The translations under genes were made by a program, and so were the position numbers. Below the pieces are notes generated by a model. That model did no database searches, had not been told where the DNA came from, and saw only the letters and a list, made by a program, of their open reading frames with translations. Of a stretch of DNA of 64,000 bases, positions 1 to 13,600 are shown one piece after another. Source of the DNA: Karalla daura (Eukaryota > Chordata > Actinopteri > Chaetodontiformes > Leiognathidae); assembly GCA_029224185.1 (NCBI GenBank), contig CM055193.1, positions 19,766,559 through 19,830,558 of the forward strand, written 5' to 3'. Position 1 is the first letter of the stretch, and every line of letters starts with the position of its first letter.

Positions 1-72
1 TACGAACAGAGCACTGATCGCCTCGGTGCTGCTGCAGGGGCAGAAGGCTTGGCCTCAGTAAAGGTGCTCAAA

Positions 73-73
<1 letters not shown>

Positions 74-164
<91 letters not shown>

Positions 165-192
165 GAGAGAGAGAGAGAGACAGAGAGAGAGA
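74..192. repeat. Compound (TG)n-(GA)n microsatellite
   Basis: About 27 TG units pass directly into a GA-rich tract with a few A/C interruptions. The open frames across it encode only CVCV or ERER repeats and are not genes. Confidence 0.95.
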
Positions 193-1316
193 TAGTCACC
201 CATAGTGAGGCTCAGCCTCGGTGGAGTCCCTCTTGGTCCCATCTCTCCTCGTCAGGACAAAGGACTGATGGCTCTGCCTGCGAGTGGAGCCCGTGTGAGG
301 TGAAGGGTTGGGAAGCCGACCTGCGCCCTCCTCCTCCTCCTCCTCCTCCTTGCAGATGGAGACAGCAGCGGCTGTGTTTTCTAGATGCACTGGGGACAGA
401 GAGGACTCATGAAGGCCCTGGCACAGTTCCCTCTCTGGCCTACAGATCAGAAACACCAGTCACCAAGCACGAGAGTTTGAGTGAGGCGCTTTAGGCTAAC
501 GTTGGTGTCCATACCGCGCTGTTGTCTGTGTTGTGACACTTGGCACAGCACCGACGGCCGCTGTTGCTTCTGTCGACTGTCATCCATGCTGTTCCAGTGC
601 TGAGAGAAGAAAAAAATAACGGCTTAAGTCAGGGAAGCAGGTTCTATGTTTATAGATATGAACCTTTTAGCAGCTAACAGCCTGTTAGCAGCTAGCTGCA
701 CGTCAGAGGCTACTAGCTTATTAGCAGCTGGTAGTTTGCTTTTTGGCTAGTAGCCTGTTCTAGCAGCCAGGAGCTGATGAGCAGCAAACAGCCTGCGAGT
801 GGCTAGCTGTGCTAGCTGCTGGGTTTTGATTAATTTCATTCATCACATAAGATTCATCACATTCACCCAGTCACCGCCATAGGCGGACAAACTCGTGTTC
901 AGCTGAAACAGCTGAGCACAGGTTTCACGACCCTGTTCGGCATTCAGATTCATTGGCTGGAGAATAATTCTGCAAATTTGTGACAGAAAAAAATCACGCG
1001 TGCAGACACAACTGGTAAATTCAGGGACTCTCAATTGCAATATTAACAATACTTATAATGAGCGGGATTTCACTACATACATCTGACTGATTTATTACTA
1101 TTGTAATTGGGTTTTTTTGTGTGTCAGTGAGAACAGATCTGTGACTCCAGTGTTCCTGTGTGAACACTGCTCCTACACATGAGGTGTCACAATGTGGTGT
1201 CAGAGCTGTGCATGTACATGAACATTATGCACTCTCTCTTGTACATATGACATCTTTTGAGGTTTAACACACTTCCTGTTCCAGACCCTCTAGCAGGGAA
1301 ATCTTTGCTTGTATGT

Positions 1317-1320
<4 letters not shown>
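193..1320. other. Gene-free stretch with a degenerate TTAGCAGCTAG-like tract
   Basis: No exon, promoter or RNA gene could be supported here. Positions 664-822 hold about ten imperfect copies of a GCTAGC/TTAGCAGCT-like word (for example at 670, 694, 710, 724), which looks like a degenerate minisatellite. A short (TCC)n tract lies at about 327-350. The remainder is unremarkable AT-balanced sequence. Confidence 0.5.

Positions 1321-1407
<87 letters not shown>
1321..1407. repeat. (TG)n microsatellite
   Basis: A pure TG dinucleotide tract of about 87 bp, ended by TCAC. The frames on both strands read only VCVC or THTH repeats. Confidence 0.97.
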
Positions 1408-1408
<1 letters not shown>

Positions 1409-4400
1409 ACAGGTGCGTGCGTGAATGCATTCGCACACAGGCATGCAGACATACAGACTGAGTGGGATGCTCTACTTCTACCAAACCACCGGGACTCTGT
1501 CTGGATGCATCGCACAATGCTGCTGTTTCACTGGGCCCCATCTGGGCCCCACACACTCTTCAGGAGTCACAGAGTGTTGGACGCCTCCGTCCTCACACTG
1601 TTATCACTGGATTCCACTTGACCTTGCTTGTAACTATTGCTGCGTCTTGGGAAAAGAAAAAACTGGAACAGGAATAACATCTGCGAAAAACCGAATAACA
1701 GCTTAGCTCAACTTTATTGGGTTTTATGTTAGGACCTCAGTCTGTTAGCTGCTGAGCTTTGCTAGCATAGAAGACGGACAAGCCATCATGTGAAAATGGT
1801 GAAAATCATGTGAATTGGAATTGCAATGGAGGAAAAATAAAGGCTATTTTTTTCGCCTGCAGGGACAGATCACGACCAGAATCTTCTGCTTGTTGCACAG
1901 ACAAAATGCGACCTGTTTCTGCGGCTTCTCACTCTCATTCTGGTTTCCCTCCTCAACTCCACAGAGCTGACTCCTCTGCGTGTGTGTGTGTATGTGTGTG
2001 TGTGTTTTGTCAAGATTCATGAGTTTTGATATTTGTTTGCTTGTTTTGTTTGGTTTTCAAGACGCACATCCTGTTTGGAATTGAAATCAGCCACGAGACG
2101 TCTCGTTCTGGTGATTTCTGAGACATTTCTCACCTCTCGTCTATCAAATGAGATGCCACAACGCTCAGGAACATTGAGTAATCTCACAACATCACACAAC
2201 ATGAGTGCAAGGATTGCACGAGACAGCACTGAAGTCATCTGTTTTATCATCATCTAACATCTGGTTCATAGGCTCTGAGAATGAGTCGCATTTCATGTGT
2301 ACTGTTATGACTTCAGGTTTAGTCACATGTGGCTCGAATGGCACAAGAGCAAATGGTGGGGGCCAAGCAAAGTAAAAGTACAGAACAACAGAAAAGATGT
2401 TTTGTATTAAAAGTATAATTGCCAGAGTAACCAGAGGCGGAGGTCTGAAAGACATCCAAAACAACGTCGTTGTACTGGTTGAGTTACTACACTGACACTG
2501 CATTTATTAAACTAAAACGAGAGACTTGACTCTCACAGGCTGTCCTGAAGTGAAATGTATTAATAACTAATAAAAAAAAGCTAATAACTAACTTTCATAG
2601 TGAATTGTGAGGAATTCCATGTTGGAGGAGGAATTGAAAAAGTGTAAATATTGTGCAATAACCTTTCCTAACTTTGCCTCACAGGACTGTATGTGTGCTG
2701 GAGGGAGGTAGCAAACCACCGGGTTCAAAGCGGGACAAGCTAATGTTACATATTGTTATCGATGTGAACTTTGTGGTGTGATGCTTTGTGTGCGGGAGCC
2801 TTGGTGCATTCAGGAATATGCAAGCACCCACATAAGGAAGTGTGTGCGGAGCTTTAGCTCAGTATGTTCATCAGTTAAATGACTAACAAAGCAGATAGGT
2901 AGGTGTTGTATGTTAACCAGATGCTTCAGACAAAATCCTACGCATTTGAGTTCTGTGTATACACACTCACACACTCAGATAATTTATCTCAGCTTGTCAC
3001 ACAACTTGCACGTGGGGTCACATACTGTTCTACAAACTGACTCGCTTGTCTTTAAACTTGAGGTGAGCAAAATGAATAAAACTTCAACACTAAACTTGCT
3101 TCCATGTTTTATGCTTTTAATTTAATTTGTTTCTGGTGTTGTCTATTTATATACATTTCTATGCATATTAAAAATAGTACAGGCTATGAATCCTACAGAT
3201 GATGCCACCTTGAAACCTTGAAAGATTGTTCTTTTATTAGGGGCCGGACAGCCTAAGCTGCCAGGACACGATTCTTTTGCCATATCTTCTTCTTCTTCTT
3301 TCTCCTCCTCCTCCTTCTTCGTCTTCTTCTTCTTCTTCTTCTCCTCCTGAGGAAATTCTACTTCTCATGCGTGAAAACTGACCAAATTTTGCACAAAGGT
3401 CCTGTCCCATGCCAGAATGCCTCAGCTACAAAACAGGTCAAAGTACTGATGGGGGGAGGTGGTTTCAAAATGTTGAAAATTCACAACAAATCAACCACAG
3501 GTGCTTCAACTTTGACCAATATGTAGTCCCAGTGCTGAAGAAACCTTTGAACACTTAAACCTGTTGCTAATCATGAAATCCATCACTGTTTTTTTCAAAA
3601 CCTGTAAAACTTATTTAACCTACCTCCTCCCACAATTTTTACTCTGTTAAAAGCAAACCTGGTACAGAGCATCTTCAGACCGTCCTACAGAAACAACCCA
3701 CATAGATTTGTGATCAACTGAAAACTGAGGAAACAGCGCATCAACAGGTTTAACTGTCATCAATATTTAAAACATTTACTTGTACATTTTCGCTTTGCTA
3801 AATTTTTTCAATGTTAATTCCAAAAAAGGACAAATTTGTGGAGTCATGGTAGATGGTGTTTGGAGAATATCAGAATTTTATCTGTACAGCAGATTGAGGC
3901 AGTCCTGATGGTGGAGCTACAGCAAGCCTCTACGTTTCAGACCAAATTTACCACACTGTATGTGCTACTGCTTTACCTAGCCCAGCCCCGACCACTGCTG
4001 CACACCACCTATAATCATATTCTGAATCCATTTCTTTGGATCTTTTTTTTCTACAATGTTCTTGTTAAACAGGTCTCTCCCCTTGGATGGTTGGTACAGA
4101 AATGTGTATATACTTTATTACGTTCCACTAGTGGTGATTACACAGAGCTCAACTATTAAAACTGTATTAAAATCCAGACTTGAAATGAAAACAGAACTGA
4201 CATCTGACACGTTACGCTCACAAATTTCAGACTTTGAGGATTTTGGGTTTTCTGCACAACTTCAGCATTGTTCCCCGAGGCGTAGGAAAGGGAAGTGAAC
4301 CCACACAGATGTGGCTGTCACAGTGTCTTCACTTTCTCTAACCAGACACGATCATGTCACTGTCTCTGTGACATCTTCAGCTCCAGCCTCACAGCCTCTC

Positions 4401-6182
4401 CATGGCTATCAGTATGTGTGGAGTATGTGTGTGTGTGTCGCATGAAATTCATTTGTCTGGCTATTTAAGAGGAAACTCAAGTTGACTTTGCTAACTTGTT
4501 AAATATTTGACAAAAATTAAAAGTGACACACACACACACACGCTCACATACACACAAGTATTTTCAGCAGTGCATTAGGTTGATTCCATGGGACTGAGAA
4601 AATATAATCTCTGTTCAACTGAGTGAAATATTGCAACCTATTTCTTGATACCAGACAATCCAATGTCCACTTTCCCTCACCGGTCCCAGGTCTCCTGAGC
4701 AGCTCCCATGACCCCGGTTTCACACAGAAATACATCTTTTCTCCAAGTGGGAAAGTGGCACACTGTCTGAGCCACAGGTTAAACGTATAAACAATACAAT
4801 AACTCGTTTGCCTCAAATATAATGGCAGTTTAATTTCCATTGATTATCGGTTTGTGCGTCTAATTCATCCGAAAGCTCGACGTGAAGGTTTGCGCAGTGG
4901 ATGGTATTCTTTGATGATTTCAGAGTAAAGGTGAGTCACCAGCGAAGGAAGTGTGTGTGAGTGGAAAGAGTGCCTAATCTTTTCCAATCTTAGAATGTGT
5001 GAAACTCTCGACAAGAGAATTTTCAGAGCAGAGCGTGAAGCCGAATGGGAAAACAGAAAGGAAAAGAGAAACAAAGACATTACATCAGCCGCCAAACGCC
5101 GCACGACGCACCGCTCAACAACGCAACAGTTTAATACAGCACAACACACACACACACACACAACACACACAAAGAAATGGAGCATAACTTCATGTAAAAC
5201 GATGGGACTCAACACAAAACAACACCACTGGCATAAGACGAAGCAAAACAGTAACCCAATGCAAGATATGATATAGCACAATGCAGCATAAAGGCAACAT
5301 AGAGGAAACAGAACAAAACCCCCCAAAAAATGTAAGAACAATGCTCCATCTGTTGCTTATACTTCATGCTAGCACTTCGCCCCCATTTGCAGTCTTTGTG
5401 CTAAGCTAGGATAATCACATGAAAGTGAGTTTTCCAACGTACCAGAGTCACACAGGCACAGCTGTTGAGTTGAACCGGTTTTGATCCTAATGCATTTGCA
5501 TTAAAATGAGTAAAGATTAAAATGAGTATTGATCATCTTCCTATTGTAAAGCTTTTAAGAGTTTCGGCTTATGTCTTTTAAAACAAAGACTAAACATCCC
5601 GAATCATCTATTCATCTACTCGATGTGGAGAAGGAACGACGTGACGAAAACACACAGTGAATCGTGTTTTCTTGCACATCCATGTTGGATGTTGGCTGCA
5701 GTGATGACACTGATGATGATCGCGATCATGATTCGGTAAAACCACTTTTTATCGATGAGGCAAAAGCAATTAAAAAATGTTTTCTCTCTTTATTTATTCA
5801 TTGATTCATTTTTGATGGGTTGTTTCGCTGCAGTTGCCTGGACTGACCTGGAGCTGAAAACTCACATCACGTCACAGTTCTCCGAGAGTCTTCTCCTTCA
5901 GGAGAGTCTCAGGGGTTTTTTGTGCTGGCAGACAGAAGAAGCGAAATCTTTAATTTCCCTGCCTGAAGCAGATGGGACAGACAGGGAGGCTTCTCATTGT
6001 TGGTGAAGACGTGTGCGTATCTCATAACCATGTTATGTTTTCCACTCCGTCCATTCATTAGGTGAATCATGGTCCCAGAGGAACGTAGTCTAGTCTACAG
6101 GACAAAAGGGTCACAAATAAACCCGAGCTCCAACTCTCTCTCTGAGTGTTTCATGAATATCCTTCAGCACATGTGCCGCTAC

Positions 6183-6184
<2 letters not shown>
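1408..6184. other. Gene-free stretch, AT-rich, with simple repeats
   Basis: No reading frame here has coding character or recognisable similarity. A TG tract lies at about 1980-2004, a (TTC/TCC)n tract at about 3283-3350, and short CA/TG tracts at about 4425, 4527 and 5147. The segment at about 3238-3850, with a polypyrimidine tract followed by a block in the style of TTTTGCACAAAGGTC, reads like an interspersed repeat, but I cannot name its family. Confidence 0.4.

Positions 6185-6228
<44 letters not shown>
6185..6228. repeat. (CA)n microsatellite
   Basis: About 22 uninterrupted CA units. It lies inside what would be an intron if the minus-strand exon candidates at 6314-6650 are real. Confidence 0.95.
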
Positions 6229-6230
<2 letters not shown>

Positions 6231-6313
6231 ATACACACACTGGTCCACAACATAACTATGGGGCTTTGGTCAGCAGCATGAGACAAAACTTTGGTGTTAA
6301 ACAAAAATGTGAT

Positions 6314-6677
6314 CTTACCTCGGCTCTTGGTGGCTGTGCCGTCGTCTTCCTCCTGTCTCTGGATGAGGGGAGGTGATATTCCACAGGAAATACAGTGTAT
6401 AGCAGCGAGGGCGCACACAGACCTCAAGCGAGAGTATTCGGGCTAGAAAAAGTGACAAAAAAAATGCAGATGAATTTCGTGCAAACACTAAATCTGTATC
6501 TTAGGTTGAGTTGTTTGAGGTTAGAAAGAAACTCTTTGAATCTAAACATGAGGGTAATATTATCACCATATCCAGAGATCGTCTGAGCTGCTTGAGCAAG
6601 TAGATGCTCAACACTCACCTGTCGCTCGTCTCAGAGGAAGAAGGATCCTCAGCTGCGATGCCTCTTCGTATTTATAG
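6314..6677 (-). other. Candidate TATA promoter plus two short exons, gene unknown
   Basis: Read on the minus strand, a TATAAATA box (6669-6677) is followed after about 25-30 nt by a short segment ending at a strong donor, CGACAG then GTGAGT (exon edge 6619). Further on, a polypyrimidine acceptor at about 6443 (TTTTTCTAG) opens a segment that closes at a donor, GCCGAG then GTAAGA (about 6320). One frame of that segment reads ...PPLIQRQEEDDGTATKSR. The order of signals is right for a small TATA-driven gene, but I found no convincing ATG exon or downstream exons and recognise no protein. It could be chance. Confidence 0.2.
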
Positions 6678-7978
6678 TCACACCAGAGCCTGGAGGGGTT
6701 TAAGGCCGAGTCCAGCAAATCAGACGACCTGCACGCATGGCAAATTTTTTTTCTTTTTTCGTTTTGCCAAAATTCTTCAAAGCAAAGTGAGAATGACAGA
6801 CAAGTTGTCTCTGAACAAAGGTTTTCCAGCTTCAGTCTTGAGGTTCTGTCATTTCACGGCTTTCGTTGGCAGAACTGAAGCAACAGTCTCAGGTGTTTCT
6901 GCTTCTGCTGACAAAATATTTTATTAGGTAAATCAGATTTTGTGCCTTCTGCTGAGGAGCAGGCACGTTTTTCTTCATTCCCGCATTTCTGTGCTTGTCT
7001 GTAACAGTAACCCAGTTTTAACCGTTGAAATTTGGCCCAATTTGTGCCTTTTTCATTTGGATGAAAATGGCGCTTGTGCTGCCGAGCAGCTCAACAAGTA
7101 GAAGTGTGCACGCGTGTTCACACGTCTGTCTGCAGTGTGAATAATATCCTCTCAACAAGACAAAATGTGGTTAGATTCACTAAAAAACACTGCCAGACAA
7201 GAAAAAAAGATTTATCAAACTGCTGTTTCCGTTACTGTGTGTGTGTGTGTGTGTGCGTGTGTGTATAATCAATGCTGAGAATTTGTATTATGTATTATGT
7301 TTGTTTTATTTGTAATATTGCCACAGCATGTTCATATGACAGCGGTGATCAGCGATAGGTTTAAAGTTTTGTTTGAGAAGAAAGAGGGTGAGAGGTGGAA
7401 ATATATTTAACAATAAAATGCAAAATTAATCAAAAATTAATCAACAACAGTGACTTCAAAATTGCATTCACATTTTCAGCAGAAACTCTGACTTGATGTT
7501 TTACATTACTAATGTGTTTAGGATGTTTGCTCAAGGGTTGGTGTTAACATGAAGAGCAAACAAAGATTGCTCTTTGAGGTTTTTTCCTGTTTATGTTTTC
7601 CACACACACCACGTCAAATCTCAAAACCTTTTACATCCTGCCGGATATTTTCTACCTTTTAAGTTTCCGACTGAGCGTGTGGCTGTTTTCCTGATGAAGT
7701 GCCTGAGGATGAACCAGACTTGCGGTGTTCATTCATGAATTTATCTGAATGAAGTGCCCGTATGCGACCAACGCTGTATATTCTTGCCATGCGAACCCGA
7801 TGTTCTGTTAAATATTGCAACTGTATGCATGTGCAGAGCCAAAACTCTGTTTCCATGCCCATAAATGGACACAACCTCACTGTGGAGAATAGAGTACAAT
7901 GGTAGAGGCCATTGGTCTATAGAAACACACCCAATGAAGGAGCCCCAAGAGTAACTAAACATGCTCCTCTCAGTAATC

Positions 7979-8001
7979 TGTGTGTGTGTGTGTGTGTGTG
8001 T

Positions 8002-8058
<57 letters not shown>

Positions 8059-8079
8059 GGTGTGTGTGTGTGTCTGTGT
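7979..8079. repeat. (TG)n microsatellite with TGCG interruptions
   Basis: About 100 bp of TG units interrupted by a few CG and GG steps. Confidence 0.95.
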
Positions 8080-8593
8080 TATACAATATGATAATACAGT
8101 ATGAAAACATTCTTCTCTTGTTCAGTATACAAGGAGTCAGTGGTTATTTTGTAATTGTGATTTTTGTTTGAAGGGGGGAATATTTTTTGTACAATTAGAC
8201 ACGATAACTCCTCGAGTCTTGTAGAATATGACAAAACAGTGTCACTGCGTTTTTTTTTGTAGCTATGTCTGTATAACCCACACAGCAGGGTCCATCTCTT
8301 CAAACTACAGTAGAATGTTTCCACAAAGCAGCAAAATACAAGAGACCTCGGTACTTTTCGGATGAAGAAGCTGACTGTTGCGAGGTCGCTGTTCCCTCAT
8401 GAATTCGTGTGAGTGGGAAGCACAAGATGCACATTGCAGACACAACGCGGCCCGCTCTGCGTTTCGCTGAGGGAGCCGGGTTCTCGTGTGAATATTGTCA
8501 TCTCTGCTTTCTGATCCCACATCACATCTGAGTGCATCATAGCAAGGTGTCAACTCTGTCTAAGATCTTGCTGACAAGGTTCTGGGATGAGTC

Positions 8594-8625
8594 TGTGTGT
8601 GTGTGTGTGTGTGTGTATGTGCGTG

Positions 8626-8692
<67 letters not shown>
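8594..8692. repeat. (TG)n microsatellite
   Basis: About 98 bp of TG repeats with isolated A and C interruptions in the first half. Confidence 0.95.
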
Positions 8693-8694
<2 letters not shown>

Positions 8695-9009
8695 GTATGC
8701 CGTCACTGTGGCCTCTCAGTCTGCATGATTCAGACTCTGAAAACCATATTGTCGATATGCCAGTGATTCACTCCTTCCCTCCCCAGGTGTTGGATGTGAG
8801 GGCTTACTCAGCTGATTCGGTTAAGGCGGGGGTGAGTATCTGTTACACAGTATTGTGAGAATCCTGAACACAGAATTTCAGATCGGCCCTTTGCTGCTTT
8901 TTTCTCTTCGTGCGGACTCCATCTGACTCCATCTAGCCTTCACAGTTTTATACAAGGATATATGAAGATTATATATCAATCATAGATTAAGTGATCGTCA
9001 TCACAACTC

Positions 9010-9180
9010 AATATCCAGCCATCCATTCATTATCTTGCCTGCTCAGGACCAAATGGTGCCTTAACGGTGTGGCTGGGGTCTGCCGGTACCTATCAGCAGT
9101 GAGTCATACTTCACTAGATCGTCACTAGTGCAGGGCACAGCTCAACTCTTTCACACTTTGGTTCAGCCTGGTCCACATCT
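9010..9180 (-). repeat. Degenerate SINE/LINE-tail fragment, reverse orientation
   Basis: It begins with a CCATCCATTCATTATCT-type stretch, continues through GGCTGGGGTCTGCCGGTACC-like sequence, and ends near a GTGCAGGGCACAGCTC segment. This is the reverse complement of the common fish repeat tail that ends in ATGGATGG after a 'tggagctaggctcc'-type motif. It is strongly diverged. Confidence 0.45.
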
Positions 9181-10286
9181 GTGGACTGTCACAAGATACA
9201 CTTTTACAGTGAAGTTTCACTATAAATCTATGAAAGCTTCAAACAATGCAGTTTAAAAGGCGTTTTAGTCCCGCGAGAAGTTGCTGACACAGAAAGCAAC
9301 CATCGATTTGTTCTCAGTCGGTGTAAACAGAGAAACCGTTGTGTCAGACGTTGAAAGAACTGGACAGACTTTCCATCGAAATTCGTTTCAAAACAAACAA
9401 CAAACTGAGCTGCAAGAAAATGTTGTTGTTGTTTTCAAGCCTTGTGTTAGGAGTCTTCTTGTCTGTTGATCGGCAAAAATTAATAAATTAGACCTCTTTT
9501 TTGTTTTTTGGATATTATTTCCTGGAGCTAGAACAGTTGTTCTACGTAATTTCATCACCTAAGTCATTTTAAGCGACGGTAACCTCAAATGTTACAGCAG
9601 TGGATGTTTGAAGAGGAAACATTAAGAACAGCGAGCGGGGGGGAAGCCCAGTAACAAGCCAAATGACATTCTGATTGGTGTAAACAGCTTGTTCTGAGGT
9701 TATTTTTTGTCTTGTCAAAGGTCATCATACCCAGATGAACGCCACCGAGGCAGAGCGGATGCCTGAGGCCTCTCAAATTTCAACTTCCTCCTGAAGTTTT
9801 TGTATCATCATTATTAACCGTATTAGGAAACGGAGCCCTCGGGACTTCATCAGACGTTCGGAACAAATGTTTCTGAAACAACAAATATTTGTGAAATTTT
9901 TGACACAAAGCCAGTTAACTTAAATTATTTACGTTCAAATGTTGTGAAAATTTGATGCGTTTCTGAGATAATTTTACTACGTTTCCTTTAAATGGTAATA
10001 GGTTATGATAAATATAAATATGATAAATAAGTTCATATGCAGCGATCTTGAAGTGATTCAGACTATCACCTGTAGATGGAATATATCATTGAATACACAG
10101 GACACATTGATATAATTTTCTACTACTTATAATAGGTTTAGAAGTCATGGACACGTCTCAAATTCATCCACATCAGCGACTGTGATCTTTCCTCAAGTGT
10201 GAACTCTCTTCAACAACTCTTTGCCACATTTCTCAGCTTTTTTTGTCTTATTGTTTCTGTTTTTCAGCACAAACCAGCAAATTGTC

Positions 10287-10348
10287 TGTGTGTGTGCATG
10301 TGTGTGTGTGTGTGTGTGCATGTGTGTGTGTGTGTGCATGTGTGTGTG
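10287..10348. repeat. (TG)n microsatellite with CATG interruptions
   Basis: TG units interrupted about three times by CATG, over roughly 62 bp. Confidence 0.93.
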
Positions 10349-10845
10349 AGACCTCATAGTCAGATGTTTTGCACATCTGCCTGTTTTCACACAAACGCGC
10401 GAGAGAATTCAGTGTCGACACGTTTGTGGAAAAACATGTTTTCACTGCGACGCACATGTGAAGAGAAGCGTGTGAATTGAGTCTCCACGAAAACTGTTCG
10501 CCGTTGTGCACCGTTACACCGTTACCTTCTGCTCCACTTTCCATGTGTGAACCAGAGCAAAAAACAAGTCTAAATCGGACTGAAATTGACCCCTTTAGTC
10601 TGCTCTCATTGTTGAACTGAGCTGTTGAAATCATGCAGGTTATTATCGTTTATTCTTAATTGTGCTTTGTCTCTCCAGACATGGAATCATATTTCTCTGT
10701 AAAGATGTTTCTGTCAGGGATTGGTCTCAGTCAAGTATTTCTGATCCTGAGGAGGATTAACTGTCCTGTCTGTGAAGTGAATATTTCCTTTGCATCACTG
10801 AAATAGCATCAGTTGCAGCTGAGTTTTTATTCACTCTATACTGAC

Positions 10846-11142
10846 TAGGGCTTTGTAGCAAGAGGGACCTCAGTTCAAATCATGGTCAGACCAAGTACCA
10901 TGTGAAGAGTGTGCATGATCTTTCTCTGGGTAAAATCATTTCTTTCTCCAGTCCAAGAATGTACATATTGATGTTGATTGTGGGTGTGTCTGTGTGTGTC
11001 CTGTGATGTACTGGAGACCTGAGCAGGGTGTGTTCCCTGCCAGCACCCCATGTGTGCTGGAGCTAGGCTCCATTCCCAGGACACTGTTCAGAGTAAGATG
11101 ATGGATGGATGGATGGATGGATGTATGGATGGATGGATGGTT
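10846..11142 (+). mobile_element. tRNA-derived SINE with ATGG tail
   Basis: The left part carries a pol III box B-like word (GTTCAAATC at about 10874). It is followed by the order typical of widespread teleost SINEs: a 'ccagtccaagaatgtacat' block, a 'ctggagacctgagcagggtg' block and a 'gctggagctaggctcc' block, ending in a (GGAT)n tail at about 11100-11142. The element is diverged from consensus and non-coding. Family assignment would need a repeat library. Confidence 0.7.
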
Positions 11143-11657
11143 AGATAAATGGGTACCCACCTTGACACCCACTCCTCCACCTGCTCCACCTCCACCTCCT
11201 TGCGTCTCAATCCACACCATCACCAGGAGTCCCTTTCTCTAATCTGATACTAGAGAGACTCAGCTCCCACACACTACAACACAGGTGTGGCTAGGCTCAG
11301 GTGACATTATTTGCACAAACAGAGAGAAAAGAAACTTTTAGGTGTCCAGACAAGGGAACTGACAGAACAGAAGTAATGTATTTCCAGTGTGTTTTTCTCT
11401 CACCAGCTGACTTCGTCTGTACCACCAGGTCAGAGAGCTGTTTCTCAGCAAGTGCTGATTTGATCAGTTCTCCTCCTCCCTACTTCACGCATATGTGCAC
11501 TATGTGAAATCCTCTGTCATAGGGAGAACGGAGATAAATTCACCATATGACAAACTGTGACCGCAAGTCTTTTGCAAAGGTAAAGACACCTCCCTGATAT
11601 AATCAAACATTCAACACATCAACTCTGTGTGATTCTGCAGCAGCTGTGTGAAGTTCT

Positions 11658-11660
<3 letters not shown>

Positions 11661-11733
<73 letters not shown>
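11661..11733. repeat. (TG)n microsatellite
   Basis: About 36 uninterrupted TG units. Confidence 0.96.
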
Positions 11734-11736
<3 letters not shown>

Positions 11737-13304
11737 TGTTTCCGAAAGATCACTGGAAGATAACTTTTGATGTAAGCATTGTTTTTATTGACAGTCTTTT
11801 AGTTCACAGTGATATAATCTATCAAAAAGACCACAACTGCTCACACACTCCACCCTGCACTGGCTATCCCAAGAGATGTTCTTATCCACTCGTCTCCCTG
11901 TGCACAGCACAGTAGTGTCCCCTAGTGGCTGGAGGCACTGACTCCACTGTCCGTTCCCTCATGCCTTTGTTCCACCTCAGAGTGATTACAGCTGTCGTTG
12001 ATGATGGAAACTTTGGCTCTTCATAAGTGGTGTGGATGCTGGTTGGTTCCCCGGAGACCACCAAAGTCGAGACCCCAGAACTGAACCAGAACTCCAATGA
12101 CTTACTGCACCTACACAGATCTGACCAGTAAACCACAACAATTTAAAACATTTGGGATGGTTTTTGGAAAAAACCTTTCATAAGCCTTCCCAACTTCACT
12201 ATGTGTGGTTGCCTGACAACAAACAACACCTGACTGCTGTGTGCAGCTGCATTAATGCTGATGTAATAATTGCTTCTGAGTTAATTTGACCAAATTTGAC
12301 AAACCAGCACTCTGATGTTTTCACAGGCTCTGAAAGAATTAAGCAGCAGGAAAACAAGAGGCACGTTGCCCCAGATTAAGCCTTTTTGCCCTCGGTGGCA
12401 TGCTGCAAAGTAAGTGCATGACTGGGAAGCGTTGCACTGTTTCTATAACGTCAGAATAGGTGGTTTTCACAACGTCTCATTTGAATGGTGGAAAGATAAG
12501 ATAAAATCTTGTCCATTTGCATTCGTAATTTTTTATTCAGTTCTGTCACTGAAACACTCTTGGTTCTAAGTCTAATCAAAAGTTGTTATTCAACAAGCTT
12601 ATAACCATTTGTTTAATTTTCCTCAGTCTGGCGTGTGCACCTCTGCACACATCCAATCCAGTAGTTTCAAAATGATTTCCAAGACAGATAGTATAATTCC
12701 GTCTCGAGTTGAGATGTGTGTTTTTGAGGATTTACAGCAAAATTAACTGATCCGTGACATTCAGACACATTTCAGTATAACAGATTCAAATGAAAGTAAC
12801 AGCGAATTTCTCTAAAATTCTTTTTTTGTCTGAAAATTGCTCTGATTGATCGGAATTGGGGTAACATAAGTCACGCTGAAGATATGAATGCACTTCAACC
12901 ACTCCTCACTCATTTGAATCAGGAGTCACAGCTTTCAGTTCTGATCTGACTATACCAAACGGATGACTCGGTACTATATCGGCTCTGTAGTATATTTGGA
13001 AGTTTGTCACCCTGAAATTGTGTGTTCTTCTGTGTGAGTGTACAAAACTAATCAGTATTTAACAGGCTTAAAAATCATTATTAATAATGAGTAATAAGTA
13101 ATATAAAACTTTCAATTTTCAAAAGACTGAAACTACAATTGTAGATAAATATCAATGTGCATAAGCAAACAACTGTGTCTGTGTGCGTGTGAGACAGAGA
13201 GAGAGAGAGAGAGAGAGAGTTTGAGAAAGGGACCAATTCCAGACGTTAGAGATGTCAGAGACATCAGGATGTTACACTGTATAACTAAACTCTGACAGAA
13301 AACT

Positions 13305-13400
13305 TTCAGAGGTGGTAGCAGTGTTGCCTCACAGTAAGAGAATTCATGCGTACTCCCTCCCTACAGTCCAGACACGTGCGTGATGAAGCCCATTGGAGAC
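13305..13400 (+). mobile_element. SINE fragment, tRNA-like head
   Basis: The segment GTAGCAGTGTTGCCTCACAG followed by TAAGAG is close to the box A part of fish tRNA-derived SINE heads. A 'ctccctacagtccagacac' block then follows with the intervening part lost, so this looks like an internally deleted copy of the same broad class as the element at 10846. Confidence 0.45.
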
Positions 13401-13525
13401 TCTAAATCCCATGCATTTTCATGTGCATGCAAAATGCAAAGAGCAGCTGTCAATCAGTACAGTTGTGTAATATTGTAAGATGATGTTGGAATAGCAACTG
13501 TAACATCTGTGTTTACGTGCTAAGG

Positions 13526-13600
13526 CAGCGGTTCCCAAACTTTTTACGCTAGGCACCACCTTCTACCTAACGATTTGCCTGATACATCCCCAGTTCCTGA
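13526..13600 (+). mobile_element. hAT-like transposon terminus (solo end)
   Basis: The word CAGCGGTTCCCAAACTTT followed by a GGCACCACC-like stretch matches the consensus start shared by many vertebrate hAT transposons (CAGNGGTTCCCAAACTT). I found no clean inverted partner downstream, so this is a truncated or strongly diverged copy. No transposase frame is present. Confidence 0.5.

Larger units (their letters stand above)
6690..10286. other. Gene-free stretch with microsatellites and a SINE/LINE tail
   Basis: No coding exon is supported. It contains TG microsatellites (about 7236-7262, and the large ones listed separately) and, at about 9010-9180, a degenerate teleost interspersed-repeat tail in reverse orientation. 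The rest is AT-rich unique-looking sequence. Confidence 0.5.

Noticed and set aside
11882..12136. 84-residue minus-strand open frame
   Set aside because: It looks less repetitive than most frames here, but I see no flanking exons, no known domain and no promoter. It may be chance or a decayed repeat.
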